This document shows, in pieces, positions 7,637 through 16,145 of a stretch of DNA of 27,150 nucleotides. Made by a program: the position numbers and the translations under genes. The notes beneath the pieces were generated by a model, which saw only the letters and a program-made list of their open reading frames with translations, was not told where the DNA came from and made no database searches. Where the stretch lies: contig JBBDMV010000059.1 in the NCBI GenBank assembly GCA_040878115.1, positions 1 through 27,150 on the forward strand, read 5' to 3'. Numbering within the stretch: position 1 is the first letter of the stretch; each line of letters begins with the position of its first letter. The stretch comes from JBBDMU01 sp040878115 (GTDB lineage: Bacteria > Bacteroidota > Rhodothermia > Balneolales > Natronogracilivirgulaceae).

Positions 7637-10624
7637 TTACTTTACCAGGCTCATTTTGATTGCTTGCATATTATCGCCGGTGCGAAGAACGGCCAGGTAT
7701 ACGCCGCTGGCCAACCCCCCCGTATCAAATGAAATGGTTTGGCGGCCTTCATTTACCATCTCATCGATCGGGGTGGATACAACCTGGCCCAGTACATTGT
7801 ATATGGTTAGTTCCACATGGGCTTGCTCTGCCAGGTCATACTGAATGGTTGTGGAATTACCAAAAGGGTTGGGAAAATTTTGATAAAGCCGTGTTATTTC
7901 GGGTACCGCAATAGTTGCCCCGTCGCGATAAGTACCTGGAATACTGACTGGAAACAGATTCAGCTCTCTCGCTTTAAAGATCCGATCTCTCAGGTCATCA
8001 AGATTAGAACCGTATGCATATATAAACCCGACCGTTATAACCCCATCCTCTTCCAGTACAAATGGCCCGGTACCGGTAACCGTGGAAATGTCGGTATTTA
8101 CGATGGTGGTTTGTTCGAAGCCACTTTTTAAAGCAACTTCTTTTTCATTACGTGTGAAACCGTCTAATTGTGGGTTTAAAAAACCGTATTGAGTACCAAA
8201 GTTCAAACTATCTTCACGGGTTTGGGCCAGATGTAGTGTCATTTCCGAGGTATTATCAATGGCAAAGGCACTGGTTATAAATCCCATGTGAGCTACAGCA
8301 ACAAAAGGTTGATCCTCATTTTGTCCGTCATAAGCATAAAGGATACTGTCAGGTTCACTGAATTCAACAAAGTTGGTGCTATTATTGCCGATGTCCCAAT
8401 CGTTGAATAGCCCGACATGAACATCGTTGTAATCTTTGCTACTGGTATTGATGATCGTGTATCGCACAAACACGGTTTGATTAAAGTCTTCACCTTCAAA
8501 GGCGAATGTTTCCATCTCTACGTCCAGATCTTCGGCCACTGGGTGATTGGACGAATTGAAATGAGCTGAAAATTCGATGTCGGCAAGCTCTGGTTCCTGA
8601 AAAGTGATATTGCGAACCGGGGAAAAATCCCGGGTTATAAAGTTTTGAGAGCGTACCTGGTTGGGTACATAAACAGTGTCATCCAGTACGGCATGAATCA
8701 TTAGTCCGCCATCGAAAAGCTGGTTTTCTCCATTGTTAGTAACGAATCCAACGCCACCGTCTCGTTCAAATGGTTCGCGAAAACCTATTGTACCATCATT
8801 GGGAAACGACATGGTCAAAGCATCTGTCTCCACATTCTCATAGAGCAGAGACCCGTATTCTTGTATAGAAAAATCCTCATAGCTTCGATTTTCATCAACA
8901 TATTCGAGGGCGAATATAGGAGTTTCATCAAGCTCAAAGCCTTCTTCTATGGCAACACCGAGTTCGAAAGTAGTAGTTTGGCCTGTACCAATGCTCCCCA
9001 GATTTTTAGCAGCCGTGACGGTAGATATGTTATTAGTGAGGCTTGAAATGGAGACTGATGGAGTTACAGCCGCCCCGTGATTGATTATCGTTATCTCGGC
9101 AAAACCTTCTTCTTTTATGTTCAGGCTATTCCCTTCCTGATTAACAAACTGAATATCAGTAATCTCCAAGCCAGGCATATTTGCGGTAACAGTAGAAAAA
9201 GCGTCAATCACCCCGCGCCCTAGTTTATATTCACGCACCCGGCCATCCTCTATTGGCCGGGCTGTATTACGGATTTGATAGGCAATACGTTGTGGACTCC
9301 AATCCGGATGCTGGTGTTTCACGAGCGCAGCCAGGCCACTAACTACGGGTGTGCTCATGGATGTACCGGATGCAAATAAGTAACCGAGGGAGTCTGGCTC
9401 GACAATCCAGGTATCATCGAATGGATCATAAAAAAAACCGGTGCTTCGAATGTTCCCCCCCGTAGCAAAAACATCTACATCAAAACCATATGATGAAAAT
9501 TCGGAGATATTGTCTTGTTCAGTGCCTAACGGGGTGCCTGATGGAGTATCTACAGAGCCTACTGAAAGAGTATTTTGTAAAGACGCCGGGTAACCAGGGC
9601 TGTCATTGCCATTATTCCCTGCTGATGCCACTATCAGGGAGCCTAATTCGGTAGCGGTATTGACCACATCGTCACCAAATTCAGAATATTCGGAACTTCC
9701 GAAACTAGCATTTATGATGTCTGCTTCGTTAATGGCAGCGTATAAAATCCCCTGCATTCCGAAGGGAACGAAAGAGGGGTATTGCTCGGTGCCCCCAGCT
9801 TTTACAGGCATAAAACTTGCATTATAACCTGTGCCGGCAATTCCGGCCTCGTTATCAGTTTCGGCTGCTGCAATGCCCGCTACATGAGTTCCGTGGAAAG
9901 ACCAACGGGCCGTTGGATCGTTGTTTTGAACAGGGGCCTCACCCGCAAAGACGTCTCCGGACTCCCAAAAATTCCAGCCGATGCTATCATCCGCAATATC
10001 TTCAAAAGCCTCACTTGCCGGGCTGGGTTGGGGTATTCGATGCAGTTTATTTTTTAAATCAGGATGATCATAAAAAACGCCGCTGTCCACAATGGCAATC
10101 ACAACAGAAGTTGAGCTTTGAGTGATACCCCAGGTATCCACAAAATTTTGGTATTCAAAATAGTTTTGCCCTTGACTTCCGAAAAGGGGGTCATTGGGCT
10201 CATTGTGTAGGTGGTATACGAAGTGAGGCTCTGCATAAACCACGCCAGGCATACTGGCTAACTTCAGAGAAAGGGTTTTAGGATCTGATGCAGCCGTATA
10301 ATCTATATAGAATGTCCTCGAAAGATCATCAACAACCTCATCTACAGAGGTTTGGATATTACGTTTTGATAAAGTTCTTCCCACAGCACCACGCGCCCCA
10401 TCACCGAAAACAGGTTGAAAGCGGGTTATGCCATGTCCTTCCATAAGGTCCTGAACGTGAGTTCTGGGATGTATACCCAGCACCCGTGCTTTTTGCGTAA
10501 GCGTCTGTTCACCCTCAAACTTGATGATAATCTTGCCTGGCAAATATTCAGGTTGATTTTGTACGGCCTCAGCAGACTTGACGAGCAAGAAGCCGGAAAG
10601 AATAAGTACTGTAAATAATTTCAT
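7637..10624 (-). CDS. Secreted S8 (subtilisin-like) serine peptidase with T9SS sorting domain
   Basis: A 995-residue exported peptidase. I start at the ATG ending at 10624 because it gives a clean signal peptide (MKLFTV..., hydrophobic core, cleavage near SAEA); the frame is open 13 codons further to an ATG at 10663. Next come a propeptide-like region (~25-150) and the S8 catalytic domain with Asp180 (AIVDSGV), His244 (SFHGTHVAG), oxyanion Asn337 (SAGNNG) and Ser422 (SGTSMSTPVVSG), so the triad is intact. About 400 residues of beta-rich, Asp/Asn-rich sequence follow, with a CARDB-like stretch early on. The last ~80 residues (YQNFPNPFGNSTTIQYDL ... GLASGVYLAVLRTG ... IKMSLVK) are a type A Por/T9SS sorting domain, so it is taken across the outer membrane and attached or released. 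Likely role: degradation of external protein. Confidence 0.93.
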   Translation of the reverse strand: MKLFTVLILSGFLLVKSAEAVQNQPEYLPGKIIIKFEGEQTLTQKARVLGIHPRTHVQDLMEGHGITRFQPVFGDGARGAVGRTLSKRNIQTSVDEVVDDLSRTFYIDYTAASDPKTLSLKLASMPGVVYAEPHFVYHLHNEPNDPLFGSQGQNYFEYQNFVDTWGITQSSTSVVIAIVDSGVFYDHPDLKNKLHRIPQPSPASEAFEDIADDSIGWNFWESGDVFAGEAPVQNNDPTARWSFHGTHVAGIAAAETDNEAGIAGTGYNASFMPVKAGGTEQYPSFVPFGMQGILYAAINEADIINASFGSSEYSEFGDDVVNTATELGSLIVASAGNNGNDSPGYPASLQNTLSVGSVDTPSGTPLGTEQDNISEFSSYGFDVDVFATGGNIRSTGFFYDPFDDTWIVEPDSLGYLFASGTSMSTPVVSGLAALVKHQHPDWSPQRIAYQIRNTARPIEDGRVREYKLGRGVIDAFSTVTANMPGLEITDIQFVNQEGNSLNIKEEGFAEITIINHGAAVTPSVSISSLTNNISTVTAAKNLGSIGTGQTTTFELGVAIEEGFELDETPIFALEYVDENRSYEDFSIQEYGSLLYENVETDALTMSFPNDGTIGFREPFERDGGVGFVTNNGENQLFDGGLMIHAVLDDTVYVPNQVRSQNFITRDFSPVRNITFQEPELADIEFSAHFNSSNHPVAEDLDVEMETFAFEGEDFNQTVFVRYTIINTSSKDYNDVHVGLFNDWDIGNNSTNFVEFSEPDSILYAYDGQNEDQPFVAVAHMGFITSAFAIDNTSEMTLHLAQTREDSLNFGTQYGFLNPQLDGFTRNEKEVALKSGFEQTTIVNTDISTVTGTGPFVLEEDGVITVGFIYAYGSNLDDLRDRIFKARELNLFPVSIPGTYRDGATIAVPEITRLYQNFPNPFGNSTTIQYDLAEQAHVELTIYNVLGQVVSTPIDEMVNEGRQTISFDTGGLASGVYLAVLRTGDNMQAIKMSLVK

Positions 10625-11294
10625 TAAAAAAAGAATGAGTCCGGAAAACATTATAGAAAACAACTTGCATATACATAATCTTATTGGATGATATTGTCTT
10701 AATAGATTTTTAAAAGGCCCAGCCGGTTTTATTTTAAGAGATTGGCAGGTCTTTTTGATCTCAACTACCCCTGGTCGTAAGTGCCAATCAGAACCCTCCT
10801 CGCCTTTTTATAAATCGTCTTGCAACTATGAAAAAAGGCGAAACACCCGCAGATGGTTGGGCCCGGGAAAGTGCTGGCCCAGGATGATCAGCAGGCGGTG
10901 CCCTTCATTTATTATGGCTAATGCTTAAATAACCTGAGTATGACTTTTACCCTATATTCTCCGGACTTGCTTTGAACAACGACATATCAACGACGTATCA
11001 ACGCCATATCAAGACCGTATCAACACCGTATATATATGGTGTTGATACGGTCTTGATACGGCTTTGACACGAAGTTATTAAGGGTTAACTTAAATCCAGA
11101 CTTAGCATTCGATCATTATACATGTGGCCGGTTCAATGAGCAGAGTCTTTGGCAGGTGAAGGCATTTTCTCGGAAGAGTTTAATACGTTTTTAAATTTTT
11201 TATCTGCGTCTGCGTTACCGTACCTTGATTAGAAAATATTATCCCTTCGTGATCGTGAACATTATTTAGCCGGTTCGGTAACAAACCTTTTTTC
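10625..11294. other. 670-base gene-free region between divergent genes
   Basis: It separates the leftward peptidase from the rightward permease and should hold both promoters. The only strong structure is the 11-base repeat array at 10981-11070, described separately. A weaker imperfect pair, CGCCTTTTT (from 10801) and AAAAAAGGCG (to 10840), with a 20-base loop, could be a hairpin. Two tiny frames (from 10828 and 10853, 19 and 22 codons) are open but have no ribosome site or homology that I recognise. The left third is A/T-rich. I see no tRNA, no mobile element and no clear remnant of a gene. Confidence 0.6.
10981..11070. repeat. 11-bp repeats arranged as a large inverted repeat
   Basis: Left half: four head-to-tail 11-base units of the form (g/a)TATCAA(c/g)(g/a)(c/a)C from about 10984 to 11027, the last three being GTATCAACGCC, ATATCAAGACC and GTATCAACACC. 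Centre: the A/T alternation gtatatatat (11028-11037). Right half: the same units inverted and again exactly 11 long, GGTGTTGATAC (11038-11048), GGTCTTGATAC (11049-11059) and GGCTTTGACAC (11060-11070). The two inner units pair almost perfectly, a 22-base arm with one mismatch. The array could extrude a cruciform or form an RNA hairpin. Because 11 bp is about one helical turn, all units face the same side of the DNA, as binding sites for a cooperatively binding protein would. It lies ~225 bases upstream of the permease gene. Confidence 0.9.
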
Positions 11295-12527
11295 GTGAAA
11301 GCAACTAGTTTAATAGCCAGGCGCTATTTAACATCTAAGAAACATATTTCGCTGATTTCCACGCTTACGATGATAAGTGTTAGTGGCGTTACACTCGGTA
11401 CAGCCTTGTTGATTATAGTATTATCGGTATTCAATGGCTTTTTTGATGTGGTGAAATCCTTGCTTTTAGCACATGACCCCGATATCCGCATTGAATCAAC
11501 CGGTGGCCGTGCTTTCAATATCACCGATGAAGATTTTGATGAGATAGGGGAGATACCGGAGATCGTTAACCTGTCGCGTTATGTAGAAGGGAAAACCATC
11601 ATAAGTTACCGTGGTGACCGCCATCGGGTCGTGAATGTAAAAGGAGTAGAGACTCGCCCATTCCGGCAGCTGGCCAATTTGGATGAGACGATAACCTCCG
11701 GTAAACTTGATTTCGATGTTCAAAATCAAAAACCGGGTATTCTGATCGGCCAGGAGCTTGCGCTTGAGCTAGGCCTTGATGTGGGGCAAGAAGTCGTACT
11801 TATGAGTGCCGCAGGTATGCAGAAGGCACTAACCCAGTTCTCCGGGCCCAGAGCGTTTGTCTTTGACGTTCGTGGTGTTTATCACATGAAGCAGATCACT
11901 GAAAGCTCGGTGATCTTCCTGGATTTGTCTGCGGGCCAGCGCTTATTTAATTTTCGCGGCACCATTACAGGCATCGACATCAATCTGGAAGATCACCAGC
12001 AAGCCGACCAGGTAAAAGAGCAATTAGAGGCCACTTTGGGGGGTGATTTTAATATTCGAACGTGGTATGACCTTCAAAAGCCATTATATGATGTGATGAA
12101 TCTTGAAAAATGGGGCGCATACCTGATCTTAATGATCATCATCCTGGTGGCCATTCTTAATATTATCGGTTCGTTAACAATGATCGTTATCCAGAAAACT
12201 CGTGATATTGGAATATTACGTTCCATTGGATTCAAGAAATCAGACATCCGCAATATTTTCCTGAAGCAAGGTTTTTACATAGGGTTGACGGGCTGCATAT
12301 TAGGGGGCAGCCTGGGGCTGCTGCTGAGCTGGCTGCAACAAACCTACGGGCTTGTTAAACTTGCCGGTGCCGAAGCCTTCATCATAACCGCCTATCCCGT
12401 CAGCATTGCCTGGACTGATGTGGCACTGGTGTTGGGAGGTAGTTTGGTTTTATGTGTGATTGCAAGCCTTTATCCATCATCACGAGCATCTAAAATTGAA
12501 TCAGCTGAAGCCGTACGGTACGAATAG
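11295..12527 (+). CDS. LolC/LolE-type lipoprotein-releasing ABC transporter permease
   Basis: A 410-residue inner-membrane permease of the FtsX/MacB group, LolC/E type, which with the ATPase LolD extracts lipoproteins from the inner membrane and passes them to LolA. The N-terminus has the family form ARRYLTSKKHISLISTLTMISVSGVTLGTALLIIVLSVFNGF with the first membrane span (~20-48). A periplasmic MacB-core domain follows (~50-270), then three C-terminal spans (~276-300, ~318-345, ~373-393). YPSSRASKIESAEAVRYE is the typical end, where family members have P-A-x-x-A-x-x-x-P-x-E-A-L-R-Y. The start is GTG at 11295, without a strong Shine-Dalgarno. No lolD is adjacent. As in other Bacteroidota one permease gene may serve as both LolC and LolE, which is inference. 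Confidence 0.88.
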   Translation: MKATSLIARRYLTSKKHISLISTLTMISVSGVTLGTALLIIVLSVFNGFFDVVKSLLLAHDPDIRIESTGGRAFNITDEDFDEIGEIPEIVNLSRYVEGKTIISYRGDRHRVVNVKGVETRPFRQLANLDETITSGKLDFDVQNQKPGILIGQELALELGLDVGQEVVLMSAAGMQKALTQFSGPRAFVFDVRGVYHMKQITESSVIFLDLSAGQRLFNFRGTITGIDINLEDHQQADQVKEQLEATLGGDFNIRTWYDLQKPLYDVMNLEKWGAYLILMIIILVAILNIIGSLTMIVIQKTRDIGILRSIGFKKSDIRNIFLKQGFYIGLTGCILGGSLGLLLSWLQQTYGLVKLAGAEAFIITAYPVSIAWTDVALVLGGSLVLCVIASLYPSSRASKIESAEAVRYE

Positions 12528-12552
12528 ATTATAGGTACTGATCAATGGGTTG

Positions 12553-12981
12553 TTAAAATTTGCGCTTTTGAAAAGGAATGCCTTTCCCTTCTTCACAATA
12601 TTGTTTTAAGCTATACAAAAAAAAGCCCCAGTTATAGTTACAGTATTGGTAAAACTCCGTTACTTCTTTCCAATCTTTATGACGAAGAGTTACCGAACTT
12701 ACTCCACCTTTCTCAGCCAGATCAAAAGATACGGTGGTTCCAACCCATTCCGGGTCCGATTCTACACAATGCCAGATTATCTTCTTGTTTGGAACAAGTT
12801 CAACAATTTTAAATTTTGTGGGTACTTCATCACCAAAACCAAACTCATTAATAAATCCTACCCGAGGTTCTACCCTACATTCCCGGGTCCATGTTTCAGA
12901 GAGGCCTTCTTTAGTGGTTAGTGCTTCGTATACTGTTGAAGCTGGAGAATGGATATAATTTATATGTTCAATGTTTTTCAT
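12553..12981 (-). CDS. SRPBCC/AHSA1-family (START-like) small protein
   Basis: A 142-residue soluble protein of the SRPBCC helix-grip fold, AHSA1 (activator of Hsp90 ATPase homologue 1-like) group. Seen: the N-terminal strand IEHINYIHSPASTVYEALTTKEGLSETWT, the strand KFKIVELVPNKKIIWHCVE, SDPEWVGTTVSFDLAEKGGVSSVTLRHKDW, and the long C-terminal helix NWGFFLYSLKQYCEEGKG. The last is the usual pattern for this group (cW..fl.sLk.ylE.G.G.P). Such proteins bind hydrophobic ligands in a deep pocket; the ligand here is unknown. It is divergent from the GlxA-type regulator with a 118-base gap, which makes it the natural target of that regulator (inference). It converges with the permease gene, 25 bases apart. 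Confidence 0.85.
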   Translation of the reverse strand: MKNIEHINYIHSPASTVYEALTTKEGLSETWTRECRVEPRVGFINEFGFGDEVPTKFKIVELVPNKKIIWHCVESDPEWVGTTVSFDLAEKGGVSSVTLRHKDWKEVTEFYQYCNYNWGFFLYSLKQYCEEGKGIPFQKRKF

Positions 12982-13099
12982 ATTGTCTGACTATGTAAAA
13001 TAACGGTTACAACATGTTACTCTGAATTACTATCAAATAAAAGAAGGCTTTTGTGACATTTAATGGATAATGTGTATCCACTGTTGTACATTGTCTTCT

Positions 13100-14092
13100 A
13101 TGGTTCATGTCTCTGTTATAGTTACCCGAAATTTCAGACCGGTCAGCCTGGCCGCCGTGATGGATATATTTGACAGTGCCAACAGGTTCTGCGGGCAAAG
13201 TTATTCTGAATCTTATTTTAATATTGAGCAGCTTGTTTATGGAAAGAATGGGATAGAAGTGATGGACCCACAGGTCCAAGTTAACGGGAAAAGCCTAGTT
13301 TCTGAAGAGGCTGCTTCCAAAGTGTTTAATAAATATCCCGACCTGGTCCTGATACCGGCTTTCAATTCAGATGACATTATTGAATCCCTTCAACTCAATG
13401 CATCGTGGATACCTTGGTTGCGTGAGCAGTATGAAAATGGGGCGGAGGTGGCCACTTTTTGTACAGGCGCTTTTTTAGCCGGGGCCGCCGGTTTGCTTGA
13501 CGGCAAAAAAGCCACGACACATCTGATGTATGCTGAAGCTTTTAAAAAGATATTTCCCAATGTATATATTAATCAGGATGCTGTAGTAACAGATGATTCG
13601 GGTACCTACACCAGCGGCGGGGCTATTTCAGGTTTTCATTTAATGCTTCATCTGCTGAATAAGTATTGCGGAAGGGAAATCAGCCGGGAAATCGCTAAAA
13701 TGTTTGCGATTGATCCGGATAGGGTTTCCCAATCCTATTTTGGTGAATTTACTCCAGTCAAAGATCATCGCGACTCATTGGTAATAAAATTGCAAGACTT
13801 GATTGAAAACAAGTTTAAAGAAAACGTTTCGGTCACGGAAATGATGAATAGTCTTCCTGCCAGCCGCAGGACGGTATACCGGAGGTTTAAAATAGCCACG
13901 GGACATACACCTCATGAATACTTACAGCAACTGCGAATTGAAACAGCCCGGCAACTGCTTGAACAAACGACTCAAAGTGTTGGCGAAGTCATGTATGAAT
14001 GCGGATATAACGACGCCAAAACTTTCCGTCAACTGTTTCGCAAAACGGTTGGTCTGGCCCCTAAAAGTTATCGCAGGAAGTATAGCCCATGA
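13100..14092 (+). CDS. GlxA-type transcriptional regulator (DJ-1/PfpI-like domain + AraC HTH)
   Basis: A 330-residue regulator. Residues ~3-190 form a DJ-1/PfpI class I amidotransferase-like sensor domain; the nucleophile-elbow region reads VATFCTGAFLAGAAGLLDGKKATTH with Cys121. Residues ~230-328 carry an AraC/XylS double helix-turn-helix: SVTEMMNSLPASRRTVYRRFKIATGHTP (first HTH) and VGEVMYECGYNDAKTFRQLFRKTVGLAPKSYRRKY (second HTH, normal AraC signature with F-x-R-x-F-r-k-x-x-G). The frame is open from an ATG at 13070; I prefer the ATG at 13100, because MVHVSVIV begins the first beta strand and the extra ten residues are Cys-rich and unlike the family. It probably controls the divergent SRPBCC gene and itself. 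The effector is unknown. Confidence 0.88.
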   Translation: MVHVSVIVTRNFRPVSLAAVMDIFDSANRFCGQSYSESYFNIEQLVYGKNGIEVMDPQVQVNGKSLVSEEAASKVFNKYPDLVLIPAFNSDDIIESLQLNASWIPWLREQYENGAEVATFCTGAFLAGAAGLLDGKKATTHLMYAEAFKKIFPNVYINQDAVVTDDSGTYTSGGAISGFHLMLHLLNKYCGREISREIAKMFAIDPDRVSQSYFGEFTPVKDHRDSLVIKLQDLIENKFKENVSVTEMMNSLPASRRTVYRRFKIATGHTPHEYLQQLRIETARQLLEQTTQSVGEVMYECGYNDAKTFRQLFRKTVGLAPKSYRRKYSP

Positions 14093-14168
14093 TTTCGTAT
14101 GAGGCCCGGCAAAAGCTTTAATCAGATCGTTAAACCCTTTTAGGGTTGCTTACTATTTATCATTGCAC

Positions 14169-14518
14169 GGGGCTGTATCAAAAGGTAATTGAAAAATATG
14201 GTGGCCTTACATTTTTAATCATATAATAACTTAGTGTACATTCACATAATCACTTCCCATGAAGTTAGTGTATATCACTCAACCCCTTATTATCGTCATT
14301 CCGAGCGTAGCCGAGGAATCTCATCCGCTCCTAAGTACAATACATGCATGAATTAAGCAACACGGGCATGAGTAGCTTTCAAGCGGATGAGATCCCTCCA
14401 CTACGGCCGCAAACCCAGCGGCCTTCGGTCGGGATGACGTTGATAGCGGGTGTTTTGTAAATATGGATCTTAATAACTAAGGCTTGCTAAAATTCATTCA
14501 TACTTTTGATACAGCCCC
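14169..14518. mobile_element. MITE-like element with 16-bp perfect terminal inverted repeats
   Basis: Perfect inverted repeats GGGGCTGTATCAAAAG (14169-14184) and CTTTTGATACAGCCCC (14503-14518) bound 350 bases that encode nothing recognisable. The sequence GGGGCTGTnTCAAAA is similar in style to the ends of IS1182-like insertion sequences, from memory. This suggests a non-autonomous derivative or a decayed IS. I cannot see a clear target duplication: the flanks are CAC on the left and CTATGG on the right. It sits between the convergent GlxA-type regulator gene and GlmU-like gene, where an insertion does little harm. A second, different palindromic repeat (14294-14439) is nested inside. Outside the element, 14093-14168 and 14519-14527 hold nothing I recognise. 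Confidence 0.6.
14294..14439. repeat. 146-bp imperfect palindromic dispersed-repeat type element
   Basis: Outer arms CGTCATTCCGA (14294-14304) and TCGGGATGACG (14429-14439) pair with one mismatch. Inner arms 14306-14329 and 14382-14405 pair in 21 of 24 positions, including an 11-base perfect core TCTCATCCGCT / AGCGGATGAGA. The form 'CGTCATTCCGAGCG...CGAGGAATCTC ... GAGATCCCTCC...GGGATGACG' is one I recall from intergenic regions of many Bacteroidota and related genomes. It is therefore most likely a copy of a widespread palindromic repeat rather than a gene-specific hairpin. No open frame of note. Confidence 0.75.
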
Positions 14519-14527
14519 CTATGGATA

Positions 14528-15736
14528 TTAAAGCCTTTCAGGCTTAGACTGGTACTTATTGAAAATTGACTGCATCATGGCACGGTAATCTTCGGTTAAG
14601 ATTATATTTCGGTGTTCCATTGCTCTTTCAGCCGTTTCCATGGCTTTATCAAAATGGTGTACATCAACCCCATCGTCACCAATCCAGGAAAAAGAGGGGA
14701 TGATCTTAGGAGTAAACCGACTGGAAAACAAATTACAGGCGACCCCGCATATTGTACCGGTATTTAACATCGTGTTGATGCCGGTCTTGCTGTGATCACC
14801 CATGATCGTTCCGCAATATTCTACACCTGTTTCGTAATGTTTTCCTGTCTCCCAATTTATAAGGTAATTAGGCTTGTAATTATTTTTCAGGTTCGAAGTA
14901 TTGGTGCCTGCTCCCAAATTGCACCACTCGCCAATCAAGCTGTTACCCACGAACCCCTCATGCACCTTATTGGAAAAGCCTTGAAAAATGACATTTTTTA
15001 CTTCCCCGCCTACTTTGCATGCAGGGCCAATCGTAGTGTTTGGATATACTTTGGCCCCCATCTTGATAACCGCCTCATCACATATTGCCGCAGGGCCCTT
15101 TATAATTGAACCAGACATTATATTTACATTTGGTCCCACATAAATCGGTCCCTCAGTAGCATCAAGGATCACACCGGCATCTATCTTAGCATGATCGCCA
15201 AAGTGCACCCTGGCGGGTTTGATAATGATGCTATTTTCAGTGTTGGTATGCTGAGATGATTTTTCAGCACTTAACAACCTGAAGTCTTTCTCGATTTCTT
15301 CGCCATTATGCTGAAAAAGTTCCCATACACGATTAAGTAAAAAACCGGAGTTTTCAGGTTCGCAAGGAGTATCGGAAAAATCCGGGTAAATTTGATCAAG
15401 CTTGTCTCTGCTCTCTTTATTTGGAAGTTTTACTACCACTGGAATGCCATCAAAAGAAATACCATTCCCGCTTTTCAATTGCCTGATTCGCTTGATTATA
15501 TTTTCTTCAGGCAAATATCGTGAGTTTATCCAAAGTACATCCTGATGGCTATCATTGAAGTTTTTGCTAAATACAGGCTTTAATGAAAGACGAACCGTTC
15601 TGGTAAAGTCCGATTTCATCAAATAATGAAGCCACTTTTCATGGATTTTCAGAATGCCAATCCGCAGGTCATCGACAGGACGCGTCAGTGTCAGGGGATG
15701 TAAATGCTTATGGCCTTCATCTTCAAAAAATACCAT
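14528..15736 (-). CDS. GlmU-like putative sugar-nucleotide nucleotidyltransferase/acetyltransferase (Bacteroidota type)
   Basis: A 402-residue cytosolic protein matching the alternative GlmU form of Bacteroidota, thought to make UDP-N-acetylglucosamine for peptidoglycan and envelope glycans. The N-terminus VFFEDEGHKHLHPLTLTRPVDDLRIGILKIHEKW is the signature of that group (F-x-D...L-x-P-L-T-x-T-R-P-x-x-x-L-R-x-G-I-x-x-I-x-E-K-W). It lacks the classic GlmU G-x-G-T-R-M loop. From about residue 170 on, hexapeptide repeats (left-handed beta helix) dominate, with the acyltransferase-like region NKVHEGFVGNSLIGEWCNLGAGTNTSN and a C-terminal helical tail. The Ala/Gly-rich loop after 'GEWCNLGAGT' is standard. 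It is divergent from fumC with ~400 bases between, and convergent with the regulator gene across the MITE-like element. Confidence 0.85.
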   Translation of the reverse strand: MVFFEDEGHKHLHPLTLTRPVDDLRIGILKIHEKWLHYLMKSDFTRTVRLSLKPVFSKNFNDSHQDVLWINSRYLPEENIIKRIRQLKSGNGISFDGIPVVVKLPNKESRDKLDQIYPDFSDTPCEPENSGFLLNRVWELFQHNGEEIEKDFRLLSAEKSSQHTNTENSIIIKPARVHFGDHAKIDAGVILDATEGPIYVGPNVNIMSGSIIKGPAAICDEAVIKMGAKVYPNTTIGPACKVGGEVKNVIFQGFSNKVHEGFVGNSLIGEWCNLGAGTNTSNLKNNYKPNYLINWETGKHYETGVEYCGTIMGDHSKTGINTMLNTGTICGVACNLFSSRFTPKIIPSFSWIGDDGVDVHHFDKAMETAERAMEHRNIILTEDYRAMMQSIFNKYQSKPERL

Positions 15737-16145
15737 CCAATTTTTTCTGTTTAATTATCTGTAATTCAATGGAAACTTAAAGTTATGAAAGATTAAAAAT
15801 TTTATTTAATTAAAAAACTCTATCATCTCATGATAAACGCTTCCTTTTGAACTGTTGTAGGGGAAAACTCTGATGTTGCACGGCCCAGTGAGTTCTCTGT
15901 AAGTATACCCAAGGCCCATGATACGCTAACACCGCTTCTTACGGTAATTCCATTGCAGCTTATGTCTTATTATATTGCCGTAAATCGAAAATGTAATGTA
16001 GATCAACCACGCAATTTGGCGAAGAGTGTAACCGTAGAATAAAAAAAGATGCAATTGTCATCCTGCTTTTATTTCAAGATCTTTAGAACCGATTGTAATG
16101 CCTGGCGCAACAAGAAAACTTTCACAACCAATAAAAGATTATATA
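15737..16145. other. Divergent intergenic region, no gene seen
   Basis: 409 bases between the GlmU-like gene and the chosen fumC start; both promoters must lie here. The left end is A/T-rich. One small hairpin, TATCAT-ctc-ATGATA (15821-15835), is visible, without a T-run. The frame upstream of fumC is open from an ATG at 16098 but adds 16 residues unlike the family. I find no RNA gene or mobile element. Confidence 0.5.

Noticed and set aside
10828..10921. Two tiny overlapping frames (19 and 22 codons) in the 670-base gap
   Set aside because: They are closed by stops on both sides, show no homology I recognise and no initiation signal; a decayed gene is possible but not supported.
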